DNA from: Streptomyces sp. CHD11
Lineage (GTDB): Bacteria > Actinomycetota > Actinomycetes > Streptomycetales > Streptomycetaceae
Reading direction: 5' to 3'
NCBI RefSeq assembly: GCF_018638295.1
Contig: NZ_JABTTS010000001.1
Span: 186,001-250,000, forward strand
DNA length: 64,000 nucleotides
Shown here piece by piece: positions 1 through 9,556 of this stretch. The notes beneath the pieces were generated by a model. The model searched no databases, was not told the origin of the DNA, and was given only the letters and a program-made list of their open reading frames with translations. The position numbers were made by a program, and so were the translations under genes. How positions within the stretch are numbered: the stretch's first letter is position 1; every line of letters starts with the position of its first letter.

Positions 1-1
1 C

Positions 2-928
2 GTCGTCAGGCTCAACCCGGACATGACGAGCCTCGGCACGTTCGCCGACGGGAGCACCTACAAGGAGATCACGCCCGCCGACTACGTCGAGGGCCCGCAG
101 ATGTTCAAGCGGGGCGGCAGGTACTACCTGATGTGGTCCGAGGGTGGCTGGACCGGCCCGGACTACTCCGTGTCGTACGCCGTCGCGGACTCCCCGACGG
201 GCCCGTTCACCAAGCTCGACAAGGTGCTCGCCCAGGACCCGGCGGTCGCCAAGGGATCCGGCCACAACTCGGTCGTCAACGTGCCCGGCACGGACATCTG
301 GTACATCCTCTACCACCGGCGCCCGCTCGGCGAGACCGACGGCAACCACCGCCAACTCGCTTACGACCGGATGTACTTCAACTCGGACGGCACGATCCGG
401 CGGATCCAGATGAAGGTGCGGGACAACTTCGCCGACGGCAACGCGCTGGGCTGGAAGACCTACGGCGGCACCTGGACCGCGTCCGGGGGTGCCTACCGGG
501 CGGGCAGCTCCGCCGGCGGCAAAGCGCTGCTGGACACGAACTTCGGGGACCTGACGCAGGAGGCGGACGTCACCGTGTCCGCGCGCGGCGGTGACGCCGG
601 CCTCACGTTCCGGGTGACCGCGCCCGCGGTCGGCACCGACAGCTACCGCGGCTACTACGCGGGCATCGGCGCGGACGGCAAGGTGGTGCTCGGCAGGGTC
701 GACAACGGGTGGACCCCGCTGCGGACCGTGCCCCTGCGGATCGACCCCGGCTCGACCCACAGGCTGCGGGTGACGGCCGTCGGCTCCTCCCTCAAGGTGT
801 ACGTCGACGACATGCGGACACCGAGGATCTCCGTCACGGACGCCACGTTCCCCACGGGGGCGAACGGGGTGCGGGTGTTCGACACGGCGGCCACGTTCGA
901 CAACGTGGCGGTGGGTCCCGCGGCCTGA
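2..928 (+). CDS. Glycoside hydrolase family 43 protein, C-terminal part
   Basis: The reading frame is open from the first bases of the window, so the N-terminus lies upstream. The visible part begins inside a five-bladed GH43 propeller (arabinanase/xylosidase type). The stretch YVEGPQMFKRGGRYYLMWS carries the EGP motif expected to hold the catalytic acid, and the segment VADSPTGPF is typical of the family. From about position 420 a second beta-sandwich domain of about 170 residues follows (DNFADGNALGWKTYGG onward), of the concanavalin/laminin-G-like type often appended to GH43 enzymes. It probably acts on arabinose- or xylose-containing plant polysaccharide and is probably exported, but the signal peptide is outside the window. 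It is convergent with the GH2 gene across a shared hairpin. Substrate cannot be fixed. Confidence 0.85.
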   Translation, partial: VVRLNPDMTSLGTFADGSTYKEITPADYVEGPQMFKRGGRYYLMWSEGGWTGPDYSVSYAVADSPTGPFTKLDKVLAQDPAVAKGSGHNSVVNVPGTDIWYILYHRRPLGETDGNHRQLAYDRMYFNSDGTIRRIQMKVRDNFADGNALGWKTYGGTWTASGGAYRAGSSAGGKALLDTNFGDLTQEADVTVSARGGDAGLTFRVTAPAVGTDSYRGYYAGIGADGKVVLGRVDNGWTPLRTVPLRIDPGSTHRLRVTAVGSSLKVYVDDMRTPRISVTDATFPTGANGVRVFDTAATFDNVAVGPAA

Positions 929-944
929 CCGCGGAACGCGCCAA

Positions 945-972
945 GGGGCGGGCGCCATCGGGCGCCCGCCCC
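945..972. terminator. Bidirectional hairpin terminator between convergent glycosidase genes
   Basis: A perfect 12-bp GC-only stem (GGGGCGGGCGCC at 945-956, its complement at 961-972) closes on a 4-nt loop. It sits between the stop of the GH43 gene (928) and the stop of the minus-strand GH2 gene (996), so it can end both transcripts. There is no T-run, as usual in Streptomyces. Confidence 0.75.
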
Positions 973-995
973 CTCGTGCGTGGTGTCCCTGGCGG

Positions 996-3900
996 CTACG
1001 GCTTCTCCGCCTGGTACAGAGCGCTCACCTCGTCGTCGGTGAGCACCTTGTCGTACGCGTGCACCTCGTCCACGGAGCCGTTCCAGAAGTCGGTGTTGTC
1101 ACCGTTCCACTTGGCGCGGCCGACCGCGAGGGGCCCGGAGCCGACGTAGTTCGGACCGCTGCTGACGGTCGCCGCCTTCCTGCCGTCGACGTACAGCGTG
1201 ATCTGACCGGTGGCGCCGTCCCGCACGCCGACCAGGTGGTACCAGCGGCCGAGTTCGGGCACGGTCTCCAGCCGCGCCCGCTGTCCGCCGGGCGTGCTGA
1301 AGGCGAAGGCGCCCTGTCCGTACTGGAGGTAGAACGGACTCGCCTGGTGCCGCCCGTCCTGGCTGAGGGCGGTGGCGTAGTTGTCCGGCAGCGCGTCCAG
1401 GGTGACCCAGGCGGAGACCGTGTAGCTGCCGGTGGTGTCGAGTACCGGCTTGCCGGTCTCGGCGTACTGGCCGCGCCCGTCGAACTCCAGCGCGCTCCCG
1501 CTGACGCCGTCGGCCCAGGCGGTGCCCTCGGACAGGGTCAGCGCCCTGGTGTTCGGCCCGTCGTCCTTCGCGGTGGTGCCGGAGCCCTCGTCGAGGGACC
1601 AGTGGCCGCCGCCCCTGAGCTGCTCGCGCTGGCCTGCCGCGGCGCCGGCCGCGATGACCTTGCGGTTGACCTCGCGGACCTTGACCGGGTCGACCTTGAT
1701 CTCCCGGCGGTCGTAGGTGTAGAGGCCGTTGAGCTCGTTCTCCAGGTCGGTGATCTGCGTGTACACGGATCCGGAGAGTTCCTCGCGGGCCTGCTCGAGG
1801 TAGAACTCCTCCGTGTTCTCCACGTACTTGCGGGTCAGCGCCTCCTTGCTGTCGACGCCGCTGTAGATGACGGTGGGCGGGCCGGGCCACATGTGCCCGG
1901 GGGTGCGCAGGGTGAAGCCGCCGTGCTCACCGTCCATGGCCGCGCGGTGGTCCGGGAAGGGCGGGTCCTCATTGTTGTAGTCGTGGTGGTCGATGATGTC
2001 GCCCTTGCCCGAGTCACCCTTGGAATTACAGCAGTTGACACCGCTGTGGGCGCTGACGACGCGGGAGGGGTCGGCTGCCTTGACGGCGTCGGTGAGCTCG
2101 CCGGTCTCCTCGCGGTTCCACTCCCCCCAGCCCTCGTTGAAGACGATCCAGCCGATGACGGAGGGCGAGTTGTGGTGCTGGCGCATCATCTCCCGGCCCT
2201 GGTCGATGAAGGCCTTCTGGCCGGTCTCGTTGGTGATGTCGCCGGAGACGAAGTCCTGCCAGACCAGCAGGCCGAGCCGGTCCGCGTGGTAGAACCAGCG
2301 CGGCGACTCCACCTTGATGTGCTTGCGGACGGCGTTGAAGCCGAGCTGCTTGTGCGCCTTCAGGTCGAACGCCAGGGCGTCGTCGCTGGGCGCGGTGTAG
2401 AGGCCGTCGGGCCAGAAGCCCTGGTCCAGCGTGGCGAGGGAGAAGACGGGCTTGCCGTTGAGGACGAGCTTCTTGTAACCGCCCACGTCCTCGATGCCGA
2501 TCTTCCGCATGCCGAAGTAGCTGCCGACCTTGTCGGTCGACCTGCCGTCCGTCAGCTTGACGTCGAGGTCGTACAGGTAGGGGTCGTCCGGGCTCCACAG
2601 GTGCTGCTTCGCCACCGGCAGGCGCAGTTTGCTGTTGGCCGGGCCGGTCACCTTTCCGACGACCTTGCCGCGGTGGTCGCGGGCCACGGCCTCGACGCGC
2701 GCCTTCTTGGAGGCGCCGGCGGACTCGACGGTCACCGCGAGGGTCTTGGTGTCGATGTCGGGCGTGGTGACGACGTTGTCGATGGCCGTTTCGGCGACCG
2801 GCTCCATCCACACGGTCTGCCAGATGCCGGAGGACTGGGTGTACCAGATGCCGCTGGGGCTGGTGGACTGCTTGCCCAGCGGCTGGTCGGCGCCGCCGGT
2901 GTCGGTGACCGCGACGACGATCTCCTGCCGGCCCTTGCGCTTGAGCGCGTCGGTGATGTCGGCGCTGAACGCGTTGTAACCGCCGGTGTGGTCGGCGACC
3001 TTCTTGCCGTTGACCCAGACGCGGGCCTGGTAGTCGACGGCGCCGAAATGGAGCTTCAGCCGCTCCTTGCCGCCCTTGCCGACTCTCCAGTTCTCCGGCA
3101 CGTCCACGAGCCTGCGGTAGAACATGTGGTCCTCGTGCCGCTCGATCCCGGAGAGCTGGGACTCGACGGGGAACGGCACGGTGATCTTCTCGTTCAGGTT
3201 CTTTCCGAAGACGGGCTGCTGGCCCGCCTCGGCCGCGCTGAACTGCCAGGTCCCGTTGAGGTTCTTCCACTGCGAGCGGACCTGCTGCGGGCGCGGGTAC
3301 TCCGGCAGCGGATTCCTCCTGTCGACCTTGTCGCCCCACGGCGTGGTGATGCGGTGGGTGGAGACGTTCTCGGCGTAGCGGGCGACGCGGGGCACGGTCT
3401 CGCCGCCGGCCTTGAGGCCGCCCTCGCCGTCGTAGACGAAGCGGACCGTCTGGGCCTTCTGGACGGCCTCCGAGAGGGTGACCTGGAGGGAGGTGCGGTC
3501 ACCGGGGACGGTCCTCACCGACTTGATCGGCATGGCGGTGGTGTCGGCCTCGACCTTGAGGTGTTCCGCCACCCCGGCGAGGTCGCTCACCCGGCCGTCG
3601 AAGCGAGCGCGCAGCCTGCGTCCGTCCTGGCCCACGGTCAGTTCGACCGGGTAGACCTCGAAGTCGGCGGGCGGGGTGAACGCCGTCATCGGCACGAGTT
3701 CCTTGGCGAGCGTCGGCGTCGACCAGCGCAGGTACATGTTCGACCCGCCGAGATCCTGGAACATCTCCATGCGGAAGTCGTACTTCTTGCCGGCGGTCAG
3801 CTTGACCGCGGCGCTGGTCTGCTCCCGGTCCCAGTCGGGCTCCCAGTGGTCGATGACCGGCTCGCCGTCGATGAAGAGGCGGAAGCCGTTGTCACCGATC

Positions 3901-4265
3901 GCGTAGAAGGTGTAGTCGTCGGTCTTCGGCACCTCGATCTGGCCGGTCCACCGGGCGGTGGTGTGCTCCGTCCGCCCGGTGAGCTCCTCGAACGTGCCGG
4001 TCAGGCCGGCGAAGTTGATCTGCGGCTCGAGCTGGGTGCCGCCGAGCTCGGCGAAGTCCCGGGCGCCCGGCGCCGACATGCTGAAGTACTCGCCCTTGAG
4101 GCCGTGCACCCGGACGTCGGCCTCGGCGGCCGCGCGGACGGAGTCGCCGGCCGCCGGCGCCGCGGCTGTCGCCGCGGGTGCCAGGGCGCCGGTGGACAGG
4201 GCCAGAGCCGTCACGGTCAGCAGAGCCCACCATCGGGACGTCGGGCGGCTGTGTTGTCTTGTCAT
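996..4265 (-). CDS. Secreted GH2 family glycosidase with PA14 and LamG domains
   Basis: This 1089-residue exported glycosidase starts at the ATG at 4265: it is preceded by AGGAAAGG and opens a clear Sec signal peptide (MTRQHSRPTSRWWALL..., then an alanine-rich cleavage region). The longer frame to 4766 has no signal of its own. Order of domains: PA14 sugar-binding domain (about 45-190), GH2 N-terminal sandwich and Ig-like domains (about 300-590), GH2 TIM barrel, and a LamG/concanavalin lectin domain (about 900-1085). Catalytic residues are visible: acid/base E711 in FNEGWG and the probable nucleophile E780 in GEHGG, with a GH2-typical YTQITDLENELNG stretch after it. The family is beta-galactosidase/beta-glucuronidase-like, but the sugar specificity is not readable. 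It faces a GH43 gene, suggesting shared work on a plant glycan. A LacI-type palindrome lies upstream. Confidence 0.9.
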   Translation of the reverse strand: MTRQHSRPTSRWWALLTVTALALSTGALAPAATAAAPAAGDSVRAAAEADVRVHGLKGEYFSMSAPGARDFAELGGTQLEPQINFAGLTGTFEELTGRTEHTTARWTGQIEVPKTDDYTFYAIGDNGFRLFIDGEPVIDHWEPDWDREQTSAAVKLTAGKKYDFRMEMFQDLGGSNMYLRWSTPTLAKELVPMTAFTPPADFEVYPVELTVGQDGRRLRARFDGRVSDLAGVAEHLKVEADTTAMPIKSVRTVPGDRTSLQVTLSEAVQKAQTVRFVYDGEGGLKAGGETVPRVARYAENVSTHRITTPWGDKVDRRNPLPEYPRPQQVRSQWKNLNGTWQFSAAEAGQQPVFGKNLNEKITVPFPVESQLSGIERHEDHMFYRRLVDVPENWRVGKGGKERLKLHFGAVDYQARVWVNGKKVADHTGGYNAFSADITDALKRKGRQEIVVAVTDTGGADQPLGKQSTSPSGIWYTQSSGIWQTVWMEPVAETAIDNVVTTPDIDTKTLAVTVESAGASKKARVEAVARDHRGKVVGKVTGPANSKLRLPVAKQHLWSPDDPYLYDLDVKLTDGRSTDKVGSYFGMRKIGIEDVGGYKKLVLNGKPVFSLATLDQGFWPDGLYTAPSDDALAFDLKAHKQLGFNAVRKHIKVESPRWFYHADRLGLLVWQDFVSGDITNETGQKAFIDQGREMMRQHHNSPSVIGWIVFNEGWGEWNREETGELTDAVKAADPSRVVSAHSGVNCCNSKGDSGKGDIIDHHDYNNEDPPFPDHRAAMDGEHGGFTLRTPGHMWPGPPTVIYSGVDSKEALTRKYVENTEEFYLEQAREELSGSVYTQITDLENELNGLYTYDRREIKVDPVKVREVNRKVIAAGAAAGQREQLRGGGHWSLDEGSGTTAKDDGPNTRALTLSEGTAWADGVSGSALEFDGRGQYAETGKPVLDTTGSYTVSAWVTLDALPDNYATALSQDGRHQASPFYLQYGQGAFAFSTPGGQRARLETVPELGRWYHLVGVRDGATGQITLYVDGRKAATVSSGPNYVGSGPLAVGRAKWNGDNTDFWNGSVDEVHAYDKVLTDDEVSALYQAEKP

Positions 4266-4337
4266 CGAACCTTTCCTCGCGCAGGGGGCAGGGGGCCAGG
4301 ACGAAGCGGGCACGGCCACGGCTCGGAGTGAGGTTCC

Positions 4338-4351
4338 TTCCAACGTTGGAA
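4338..4351. promoter_or_regulatory. LacI-family type operator upstream of GH2 gene
   Basis: A perfect 14-bp palindrome TTCCAACGTTGGAA lies 73-86 nt upstream of the GH2 start codon. A central CG flanked by AA/TT fits operators of LacI-family regulators of sugar genes. No LacI gene is in the window, so the regulator is unidentified. The rest of the 364-nt gap 4266-4629 shows no gene. Confidence 0.55.
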
Positions 4352-4629
4352 ATCTGCCGTGCAGCGGAATGACAACACGCCGCCCGACGCCTGTCCAGGC
4401 TTCGCGCAAAAGCTGATGTGACGTCAGAAAACCTGCGCCGGGCTGAACGTGCGTGCGCGCGGGGGAAGCACCCCGGCAGCCGGTGTGTCCTGACCCCGCC
4501 ACGGCACCGGAGCGGGTCCGCCCACGGACCGCGAGGTCCCGCGCGGCGGGCGAAGGCGCACCGTGCACGGGGGCGGACCCCGTCCACGGCGTACGGACAC
4601 CGGCCGAGACCACGGGTACTGCGGGCGGG

Positions 4630-5820
4630 TCAGACCGCGGCCTCGGCGAACGGGCCGCCTCGGGGCGCGAAGGCGTGGGCGGCGAAGCGTTCGCCGATGC
4701 GGCGGTGGGTGGCCGCGTCGGGGTGGATGCGGTCCGGCAGCGGCAGTTCCGCGTGGTCGGCCTCACCGTAGAGCTCGCGGCCGTCGAGGTGGTACAGGTT
4801 CGGGTCGTCCGCCGCGCGGCGCGTCACGACGCGCTCGAGTTCCTCGCGGATGACGTTGAGTGTCAGCTTCCCCTCCGCCCGCTCCGCGGGGTCGCCTGTG
4901 GCGGTGAAGAGCAGCTGCCCCTCGCCGAGGCGGGTGAAGTCGAAGGCGGTGGGGCCCGGCGTGTCCTCGTGGACGGGGCACAGGACCGGCGAGACGACCA
5001 GCAGCGGCGCGGTGGGGTGGCCCTCACGGATCGTGTCGAGGAAGCCGTGGACGGCGGGGGCGAAGGCGCGCAGCCGCATCAGGTCGGCGTTGACCACGTT
5101 GATGCCGATCTTGACGCTGATCAGGTCGGCGGGTGTGTCGCGCATGGTGCGCGCGACGAACGGGTCGAGCAGGGCGCTGCCTGCCAGTCCGAGGTTGATC
5201 AGTTCCACGCCGCCGTGGGCCGCGGCGAGTGCCGGCCAGGTGGTGGTGGGGCTCGCCGCGTCGGAGCCGTGACTGATGGAGCTGCCGTAGTGCAGCCAGG
5301 TCCGGCGACCGGAGGTGTCCGCGGGTTCCACGGGTGCGTCGGTGCGCAGGGCGAGGAGTTCGGTGGTCTCGTTGTGCGGCAGCCAGATCTCGACGTGCTT
5401 GTCGTCCCCGGACAGGCCGGTGAAACGGAGGGTGGCGGCGGGGCCGGTGCCGTGCTCGGCGGTCCCGGTGCCCACGTCGACGGTCAGGGTGTTGCCGCCG
5501 GCCGCGGTGGCCCGGCCGGCCGGGCGTCCGTCGACGAGCAGGTCGTAGTGGCCGGGCGGGCGGGGCGGGGCGCCCACGTAGATGCGCTTGGTGGGCAGGG
5601 TGTCCAGCTCGACGGCGGTCGCGCGGGTGCGGAAGGCCAGTCGTACGCCGGACGGCTGGGATTCGGCCATGGCGAGCTGCCCGTCGGTGTTCTGGGCGCG
5701 GGCCCAGGCCGGCAGGCGGTGCGGCAGCAGTCCCCGCGGGGTGGGCTCCAGGTCGAGCGCGCCGCGGACCAGGGCGGCGGTGATGGGCGTGGTGATCCAG
5801 GTGTACGGGGTGGAGGGCAT
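4630..5820 (-). CDS. SGNH/GDSL-family hydrolase
   Basis: The 396-residue product is a two-domain carbohydrate-esterase-like SGNH hydrolase. The N-terminal about 165 residues form a beta-rich domain. The C-terminal domain carries block I as YGSSISHG (nucleophile Ser181, with Ser replacing the usual Asp of GDS), a block III-like GINVVNAD, and block V DRIHP (Asp363, His366). The ATG at 5820 was chosen over a GTG at 5859 because GGACGAAG precedes it at a workable distance and the extra residues are low-complexity. No signal peptide is visible. It lies 69 nt after the TetR gene on the same strand, so the two are likely cotranscribed. Probable esterase or deacetylase on a sugar or lipid; substrate unknown. 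Confidence 0.85.
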   Translation of the reverse strand: MPSTPYTWITTPITAALVRGALDLEPTPRGLLPHRLPAWARAQNTDGQLAMAESQPSGVRLAFRTRATAVELDTLPTKRIYVGAPPRPPGHYDLLVDGRPAGRATAAGGNTLTVDVGTGTAEHGTGPAATLRFTGLSGDDKHVEIWLPHNETTELLALRTDAPVEPADTSGRRTWLHYGSSISHGSDAASPTTTWPALAAAHGGVELINLGLAGSALLDPFVARTMRDTPADLISVKIGINVVNADLMRLRAFAPAVHGFLDTIREGHPTAPLLVVSPVLCPVHEDTPGPTAFDFTRLGEGQLLFTATGDPAERAEGKLTLNVIREELERVVTRRAADDPNLYHLDGRELYGEADHAELPLPDRIHPDAATHRRIGERFAAHAFAPRGGPFAEAAV

Positions 5821-5889
5821 CTTCTTCGTCCGTCTGTTGTCGGTGTGGGGTGGGTGCACGGCCGGCCGGGGCGTGGGCGGGGGACGCCG

Positions 5890-6468
5890 TCAGGGGGCCG
5901 GGGGCCAGTTGCGCAGCAGGGCGTCCAGCGCGTCGAGGATGCGCGACCAGGTCTCCTGGGTGTCGGGGGCGCTGTGGCTGAATCCGCCCCCCATCTCGAG
6001 GCTGACGTAGCCGTTGAAGACGCTGCCCAGCAGCCGGACCGCGTGGGTCTGGTCGGGTTCCGCCAGGTCGTAACCGCGCAGCAGGGCCCGGGTCATCTGC
6101 GCGTGCCGCACCCCCGCGCCGGCGGCGGCGGCCTCCGGGGAGAGGCGGAACTGGGCGGCGGCGTAGCGGCCGGGGTGTTCGCGCGCGTAGTCCCGGTACA
6201 CGTTGGCCAGGGCGGTCAGGGCGTCCTTGCCCGCCCGCCCGGCCAGGGCGTCCGCGGCGCGGTCGGCGAGTTCCTCCAGGGCGAGCAGCGCGATCCTCGT
6301 CCTGAGGTCGTGCGAGTTCTTCAGGTGGGAGTACAGGCTCGCCACCCTGACGTCGAAGCGCCGGGCGAGCTCCGAGACGGTCACCTGCTCGAAGCCCAGC
6401 TCGTCGGCCAGATCCGCTCCCGCCCGGGTCAGGCGTTCCGGGGTCAGTCGCGCGCGTGCCATGCCCAT
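5890..6468 (-). CDS. TetR-family repressor, divergent from ligA
   Basis: This is a 192-residue TetR regulator. The helix-turn-helix is at about residues 8-55 (VTVSELARRFDVRVASLYSH), and the C-terminal half resembles the TetR_C_33/WHG type ligand-binding domain. It is the first gene of a probable two-gene unit with the SGNH hydrolase and is transcribed divergently from the DNA ligase gene. The 101-nt intergenic region holds one long palindrome, the obvious binding site, which would let the protein repress itself, the hydrolase and possibly the ligase. A second in-frame ATG two codons in is an alternative start. The ligand is unknown. Confidence 0.85.
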   Translation of the reverse strand: MGMARARLTPERLTRAGADLADELGFEQVTVSELARRFDVRVASLYSHLKNSHDLRTRIALLALEELADRAADALAGRAGKDALTALANVYRDYAREHPGRYAAAQFRLSPEAAAAGAGVRHAQMTRALLRGYDLAEPDQTHAVRLLGSVFNGYVSLEMGGGFSHSAPDTQETWSRILDALDALLRNWPPAP

Positions 6469-6493
6469 CCTTCCGGTCAGCTGATTCGAGTAT

Positions 6494-6522
6494 GCATTCG
6501 CCTAATACCTTTAGGCAAATGC
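6494..6522. promoter_or_regulatory. Long palindromic operator between TetR gene and ligA
   Basis: Arms GCATTCGCCTAA (6494-6505) and TTAGGCAAATGC (6511-6522) are complementary at 11 of 12 positions around a 5-nt spacer. A second overlapping inverted repeat (TAGGC, 4 nt, GCCTA; 6512-6525) is embedded. It lies 25 nt from the TetR start and 47 nt from the ligA start, in unusually AT-rich sequence for this genome, so it can cover both promoters. Confidence 0.7.
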
Positions 6523-6569
6523 CTAGTCTGTGTGATCGATTGTCAGTGGCAGACGGCAGGATGTGACGT

Positions 6570-8657
6570 ATGACAACTCCTGCAGCAGTGATCGTCGACG
6601 CCGCCGCCTACGCCCAGGCGGTCCAGGACGCCGTGCGCGCGGCAGCCGCCTACTACGAGGGCGGCACCTCGGCGCTGGACGACGACACGTACGACCGGCT
6701 GGTACGGGGCATCGCCGACTGGGAGGCGGAACACCCCGAGGGGGTCCTCCCGGATTCCCCCACCGGGAAGGTCGCCGGTGGCGCGATCGAGGGCGACGTG
6801 CCGCACACGGTGCCGATGCTGAGCCTGGACAACGTGTTCTCCGAGGAGGAGTTCACCGCCTGGACGGCGTCGCTGGCGCGCCGGACCGGCCGGGAGACGA
6901 CACGCTTCAGTGTGGGGCCGAAGCTGGACGGGCTGGCGATCGCCGCCCGCTACACCGACGGCCGGCTGAGCCGGCTGATCACCCGCGGGGACGGGACGGC
7001 CGGGGAGGACGTCTCGCACGCGATCGGCACCATCGAGGGCCTTCCCGAGACGCTGGAGGAGCCGGTCACCGTGGAGGTGCGCGGTGAGGTCCTCATGACG
7101 TCCGCCCAGTTCGAGCATGCCAACGAGGTGCGCACCGGACACGGCGGGCAGCCCTTCGCCAACCCGCGCAACGCGGCCGCGGGCACCCTGCGGGCGAAGG
7201 AGCGGGCCTACACGGTGCCGATGACGTTCTTCGGCTACGGACTGCTGCCGCTGCCCGGCACCGGTTCCGCGCCGGCGGAGCGGATGCACGGGATGGCCCA
7301 CAGCGACCTGATGGGGCTGGCCGCCGGCCTCGGGGTGCACACCAGCGCGCGGACCGCCGTCCCGGAGACCCTCGCCGAGACGCCCGAGGAGGTCCTGCTC
7401 CGGGTGAAGGAGATCGCCGCGCTCCGCGCCGAGCTGCCGTTCGGCATCGACGGCATCGTCATCAAGGCGGACCTCGCCGCCGACCGGGAGAGCGCCGGAT
7501 CGGGCACCCGCGCGCCCCGCTGGGCGATCGCCTACAAGCTGCCGGCCGTGGAGAAGATCACCCGGCTCCTCGAGGTGGAGTGGAACGTCGGCCGCACCGG
7601 CATCATCGCTCCGCGCGGTGTCCTCGAGCCGGTCGTCATCGACGGCTCCACGATCACCTACGCCACGCTGCACAACCCGGCCGACATCACCCGCCGCGAT
7701 CTGCGCCTGGGCGACCAGGTCATGGTGCACCGCGCCGGTGACGTCATCCCCCGCATCGAGGCCCCGGTCGCGCATCTGCGCACCGGTGAGGAGCGGCCGA
7801 TCGAGTTCCCGGCGCAGTGTCCGCGCTGCGGTTCGGACATCGACACCCGGGAGGAGCGCTGGCGGTGCGCCCAGGGCCGCAACTGCCACCTGGTCGCTTC
7901 CCTCGCCTATGCCACGGGCCGGGACCAGCTCGACATCGAGGGCCTCGGTGCCACCCGTGTCGTGCAGCTCGTCGACGCGGGCCTCGTCTCCGACCTCGCC
8001 GACGTGTTCACGCTCCGGCGGGAGCAGCTGCTCGGACTGGAGCGGATGGGAGAGACCAGCACCGACAATCTGCTCGCCGCGATCGCCAGGGCCAAGGAGC
8101 AGCCGCTGTCCCGGGTGCTCTGTGCGCTGGGTGTCCGGGGCACCGGACGGTCCATGTCACGGCGCATCGCCCGCTACTTCGCCACCATGGACCACGTCCG
8201 CGCGGCCGACGCCGACGCCATGCAGCGGGTCGACGGCATCGGATCGGAGAAGGCACCTTCGATCGTGGCGGAGATGGCCGAACTGGCCCCGCTGATCGAC
8301 AAGCTCACCGCCGCCGGCGTCAACATGACCGAGCCCGGGGCCACTTGGCCCCCGGCCGCCGAAGCCGCGTCCGACGACGACGGTCCGGCCGCGGCGCCGG
8401 CGGGCGGCCCGCTGGACGGCATGGCGGTGGTGGTCACCGGTGCGATGACCGGCAGCCTGGAGAAGCTCTCCCGCAACGAGATGAACGAACTCATCGAGCG
8501 GGCCGGCGGCCGCTCCTCCTCCAGCGTCTCCAGGAGAACGACCCTGGTGGTCGCGGGCGAGGGCGCCGGTTCCAAGCGGGCCAAGGCCGAACAGCTCGGC
8601 GTGCGCCTGGCCACCCCCGACGAGTTCGCGGCCATGGTCTCCGGGCTCCTCGGCTGA
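6570..8657 (+). CDS. ligA: NAD+-dependent DNA ligase LigA
   Basis: The 695-residue protein has the full LigA architecture. The Ia NMN-binding domain keeps YY and DDDTYD, and the adenylation site is K118 in GPKLDG. The OB domain is followed by a zinc finger with Cys417, 420, 433 and 439, a helix-hairpin-helix region, and a C-terminal BRCT domain from about residue 616 ([20 protein letters not shown]). It seals nicks using NAD+. The ATG at 6570 has AGGA upstream at good spacing. It is somewhat shorter than typical actinobacterial housekeeping LigA (about 730 residues; family knowledge). It sits opposite a TetR gene across a strong operator and not in a replication/repair context. I infer that it may be a second, regulated ligase, but the rest of the genome is needed to tell. 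Confidence 0.93.
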   Translation: MTTPAAVIVDAAAYAQAVQDAVRAAAAYYEGGTSALDDDTYDRLVRGIADWEAEHPEGVLPDSPTGKVAGGAIEGDVPHTVPMLSLDNVFSEEEFTAWTASLARRTGRETTRFSVGPKLDGLAIAARYTDGRLSRLITRGDGTAGEDVSHAIGTIEGLPETLEEPVTVEVRGEVLMTSAQFEHANEVRTGHGGQPFANPRNAAAGTLRAKERAYTVPMTFFGYGLLPLPGTGSAPAERMHGMAHSDLMGLAAGLGVHTSARTAVPETLAETPEEVLLRVKEIAALRAELPFGIDGIVIKADLAADRESAGSGTRAPRWAIAYKLPAVEKITRLLEVEWNVGRTGIIAPRGVLEPVVIDGSTITYATLHNPADITRRDLRLGDQVMVHRAGDVIPRIEAPVAHLRTGEERPIEFPAQCPRCGSDIDTREERWRCAQGRNCHLVASLAYATGRDQLDIEGLGATRVVQLVDAGLVSDLADVFTLRREQLLGLERMGETSTDNLLAAIARAKEQPLSRVLCALGVRGTGRSMSRRIARYFATMDHVRAADADAMQRVDGIGSEKAPSIVAEMAELAPLIDKLTAAGVNMTEPGATWPPAAEAASDDDGPAAAPAGGPLDGMAVVVTGAMTGSLEKLSRNEMNELIERAGGRSSSSVSRRTTLVVAGEGAGSKRAKAEQLGVRLATPDEFAAMVSGLLG

Positions 8658-8741
8658 ACACGTGTCCGCCCCGCCTGACGAGTTCGGGCCGGCGAGGTGC
8701 TCCGGAGACACCTGGCGGCTGTGGCCGCACCGCGCCGGCCG

Positions 8742-9182
8742 TCAGGGCGTCGCACAGGCCTCGGCGATGGACAGACTGTTCTCGTAGAGGTGGTGGCGGG
8801 TGATCCGGCCGTCCTCCACGGTGAGGCGCAGGGCGAACGGTCCTTGGAAGGACCGTCCCGTCGCCCGTACCCTCCCGGACAGCTGCCCCAGCAGGACCGC
8901 GTCCCTGCCGTCGACGAGGAAGGTGTCGACGGTCGCACGCGCGTCCTCGGGCACGGTGTGCTCCGTCAGTTCCGTGAACTGGGCCGCGCATTCGGCGGCG
9001 GTCGAGCGCGGGCGGATCCAGGGGACGGCGGGATTGTCGGCGAGCAGCCAGTCGACCTCGTCGGCGAAGAGCGTGACGAGCCGTCCGGTGTCCCCGGACA
9101 GCCGGGCCGCGAGGAACCGCTGCACGACGGCGCGAGTGGCCTCGGCGACGGAGGTCGTGGTGGCGGCGGGGTCGGTGCGCAT
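8742..9182 (-). CDS. SnoaL-like/NTF2-fold protein
   Basis: A 146-residue protein of the SnoaL-like NTF2 fold: an N-terminal helix with VVQRFLAARLSGDTGRLVTLFADEVDWLL, then sheet strands ending in FQGPFALRLTVEDGRITRHHLYENSLS. Such proteins bind or isomerise small hydrophobic ligands, and many have no known reaction. The start ATG at 9182 is preceded by GAGGAG; the much longer frame upstream to 9467 has no family similarity. The gene is convergent with ligA, and no neighbour defines its role. Confidence 0.8.
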   Translation of the reverse strand: MRTDPAATTTSVAEATRAVVQRFLAARLSGDTGRLVTLFADEVDWLLADNPAVPWIRPRSTAAECAAQFTELTEHTVPEDARATVDTFLVDGRDAVLLGQLSGRVRATGRSFQGPFALRLTVEDGRITRHHLYENSLSIAEACATP

Positions 9183-9556
9183 GGCGCTCTCCTCACGGCT
9201 GCGGCCGGGTGACGGCCGGGGCGTTCCGGTTGACGCGGTCGATCCTCTCGCCAGGCGGGGGGAACGGTCGATTACCTCGGACGTCATGCGCTCCGGCGAC
9301 GGGGGCCGGCGGCTGCCCCGGCCACCGAGCACGCACGCCGGCCCGGCAGAAGGAGCTGCGCCCCGTCCCCTTCGATCCGCCGCTTTCCCCGACCGTGCCC
9401 AGGGAGGACATCGAGCGACCCACTGCCTCCATGGCCTGCTGGGCATCCGACCACGGCGAATGCACACCGCCTGATCATCGCGCAGACTTCTGCCGCTCCC
9501 GAGGGCCGCACCAGCGTCGCGCCCTGGGTGGTGACCGGCGGGACCGGTCCGCCGTC
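9183..9556. other. Intergenic stretch without a recognisable gene
   Basis: These 374 nt lie between two minus-strand genes. Open frames exist on both strands, as everywhere in this GC-rich DNA, but none has a ribosome site plus a family-like product. It presumably carries the promoter of the SnoaL-like gene. No clear hairpin or repeat was seen. Confidence 0.5.

Noticed and set aside
1059..4331. 1090-residue plus-strand open frame opposite the GH2 gene
   Set aside because: Composition is valine/glycine/leucine noise typical of the antisense of GC-rich coding DNA; the opposite strand encodes a recognisable glycosidase.
4266..4766. N-terminal extension of the GH2 frame by 167 residues
   Set aside because: The internal ATG at 4265 has a strong ribosome site and begins a clear signal peptide; the extension covers the operator region and runs into the next gene.
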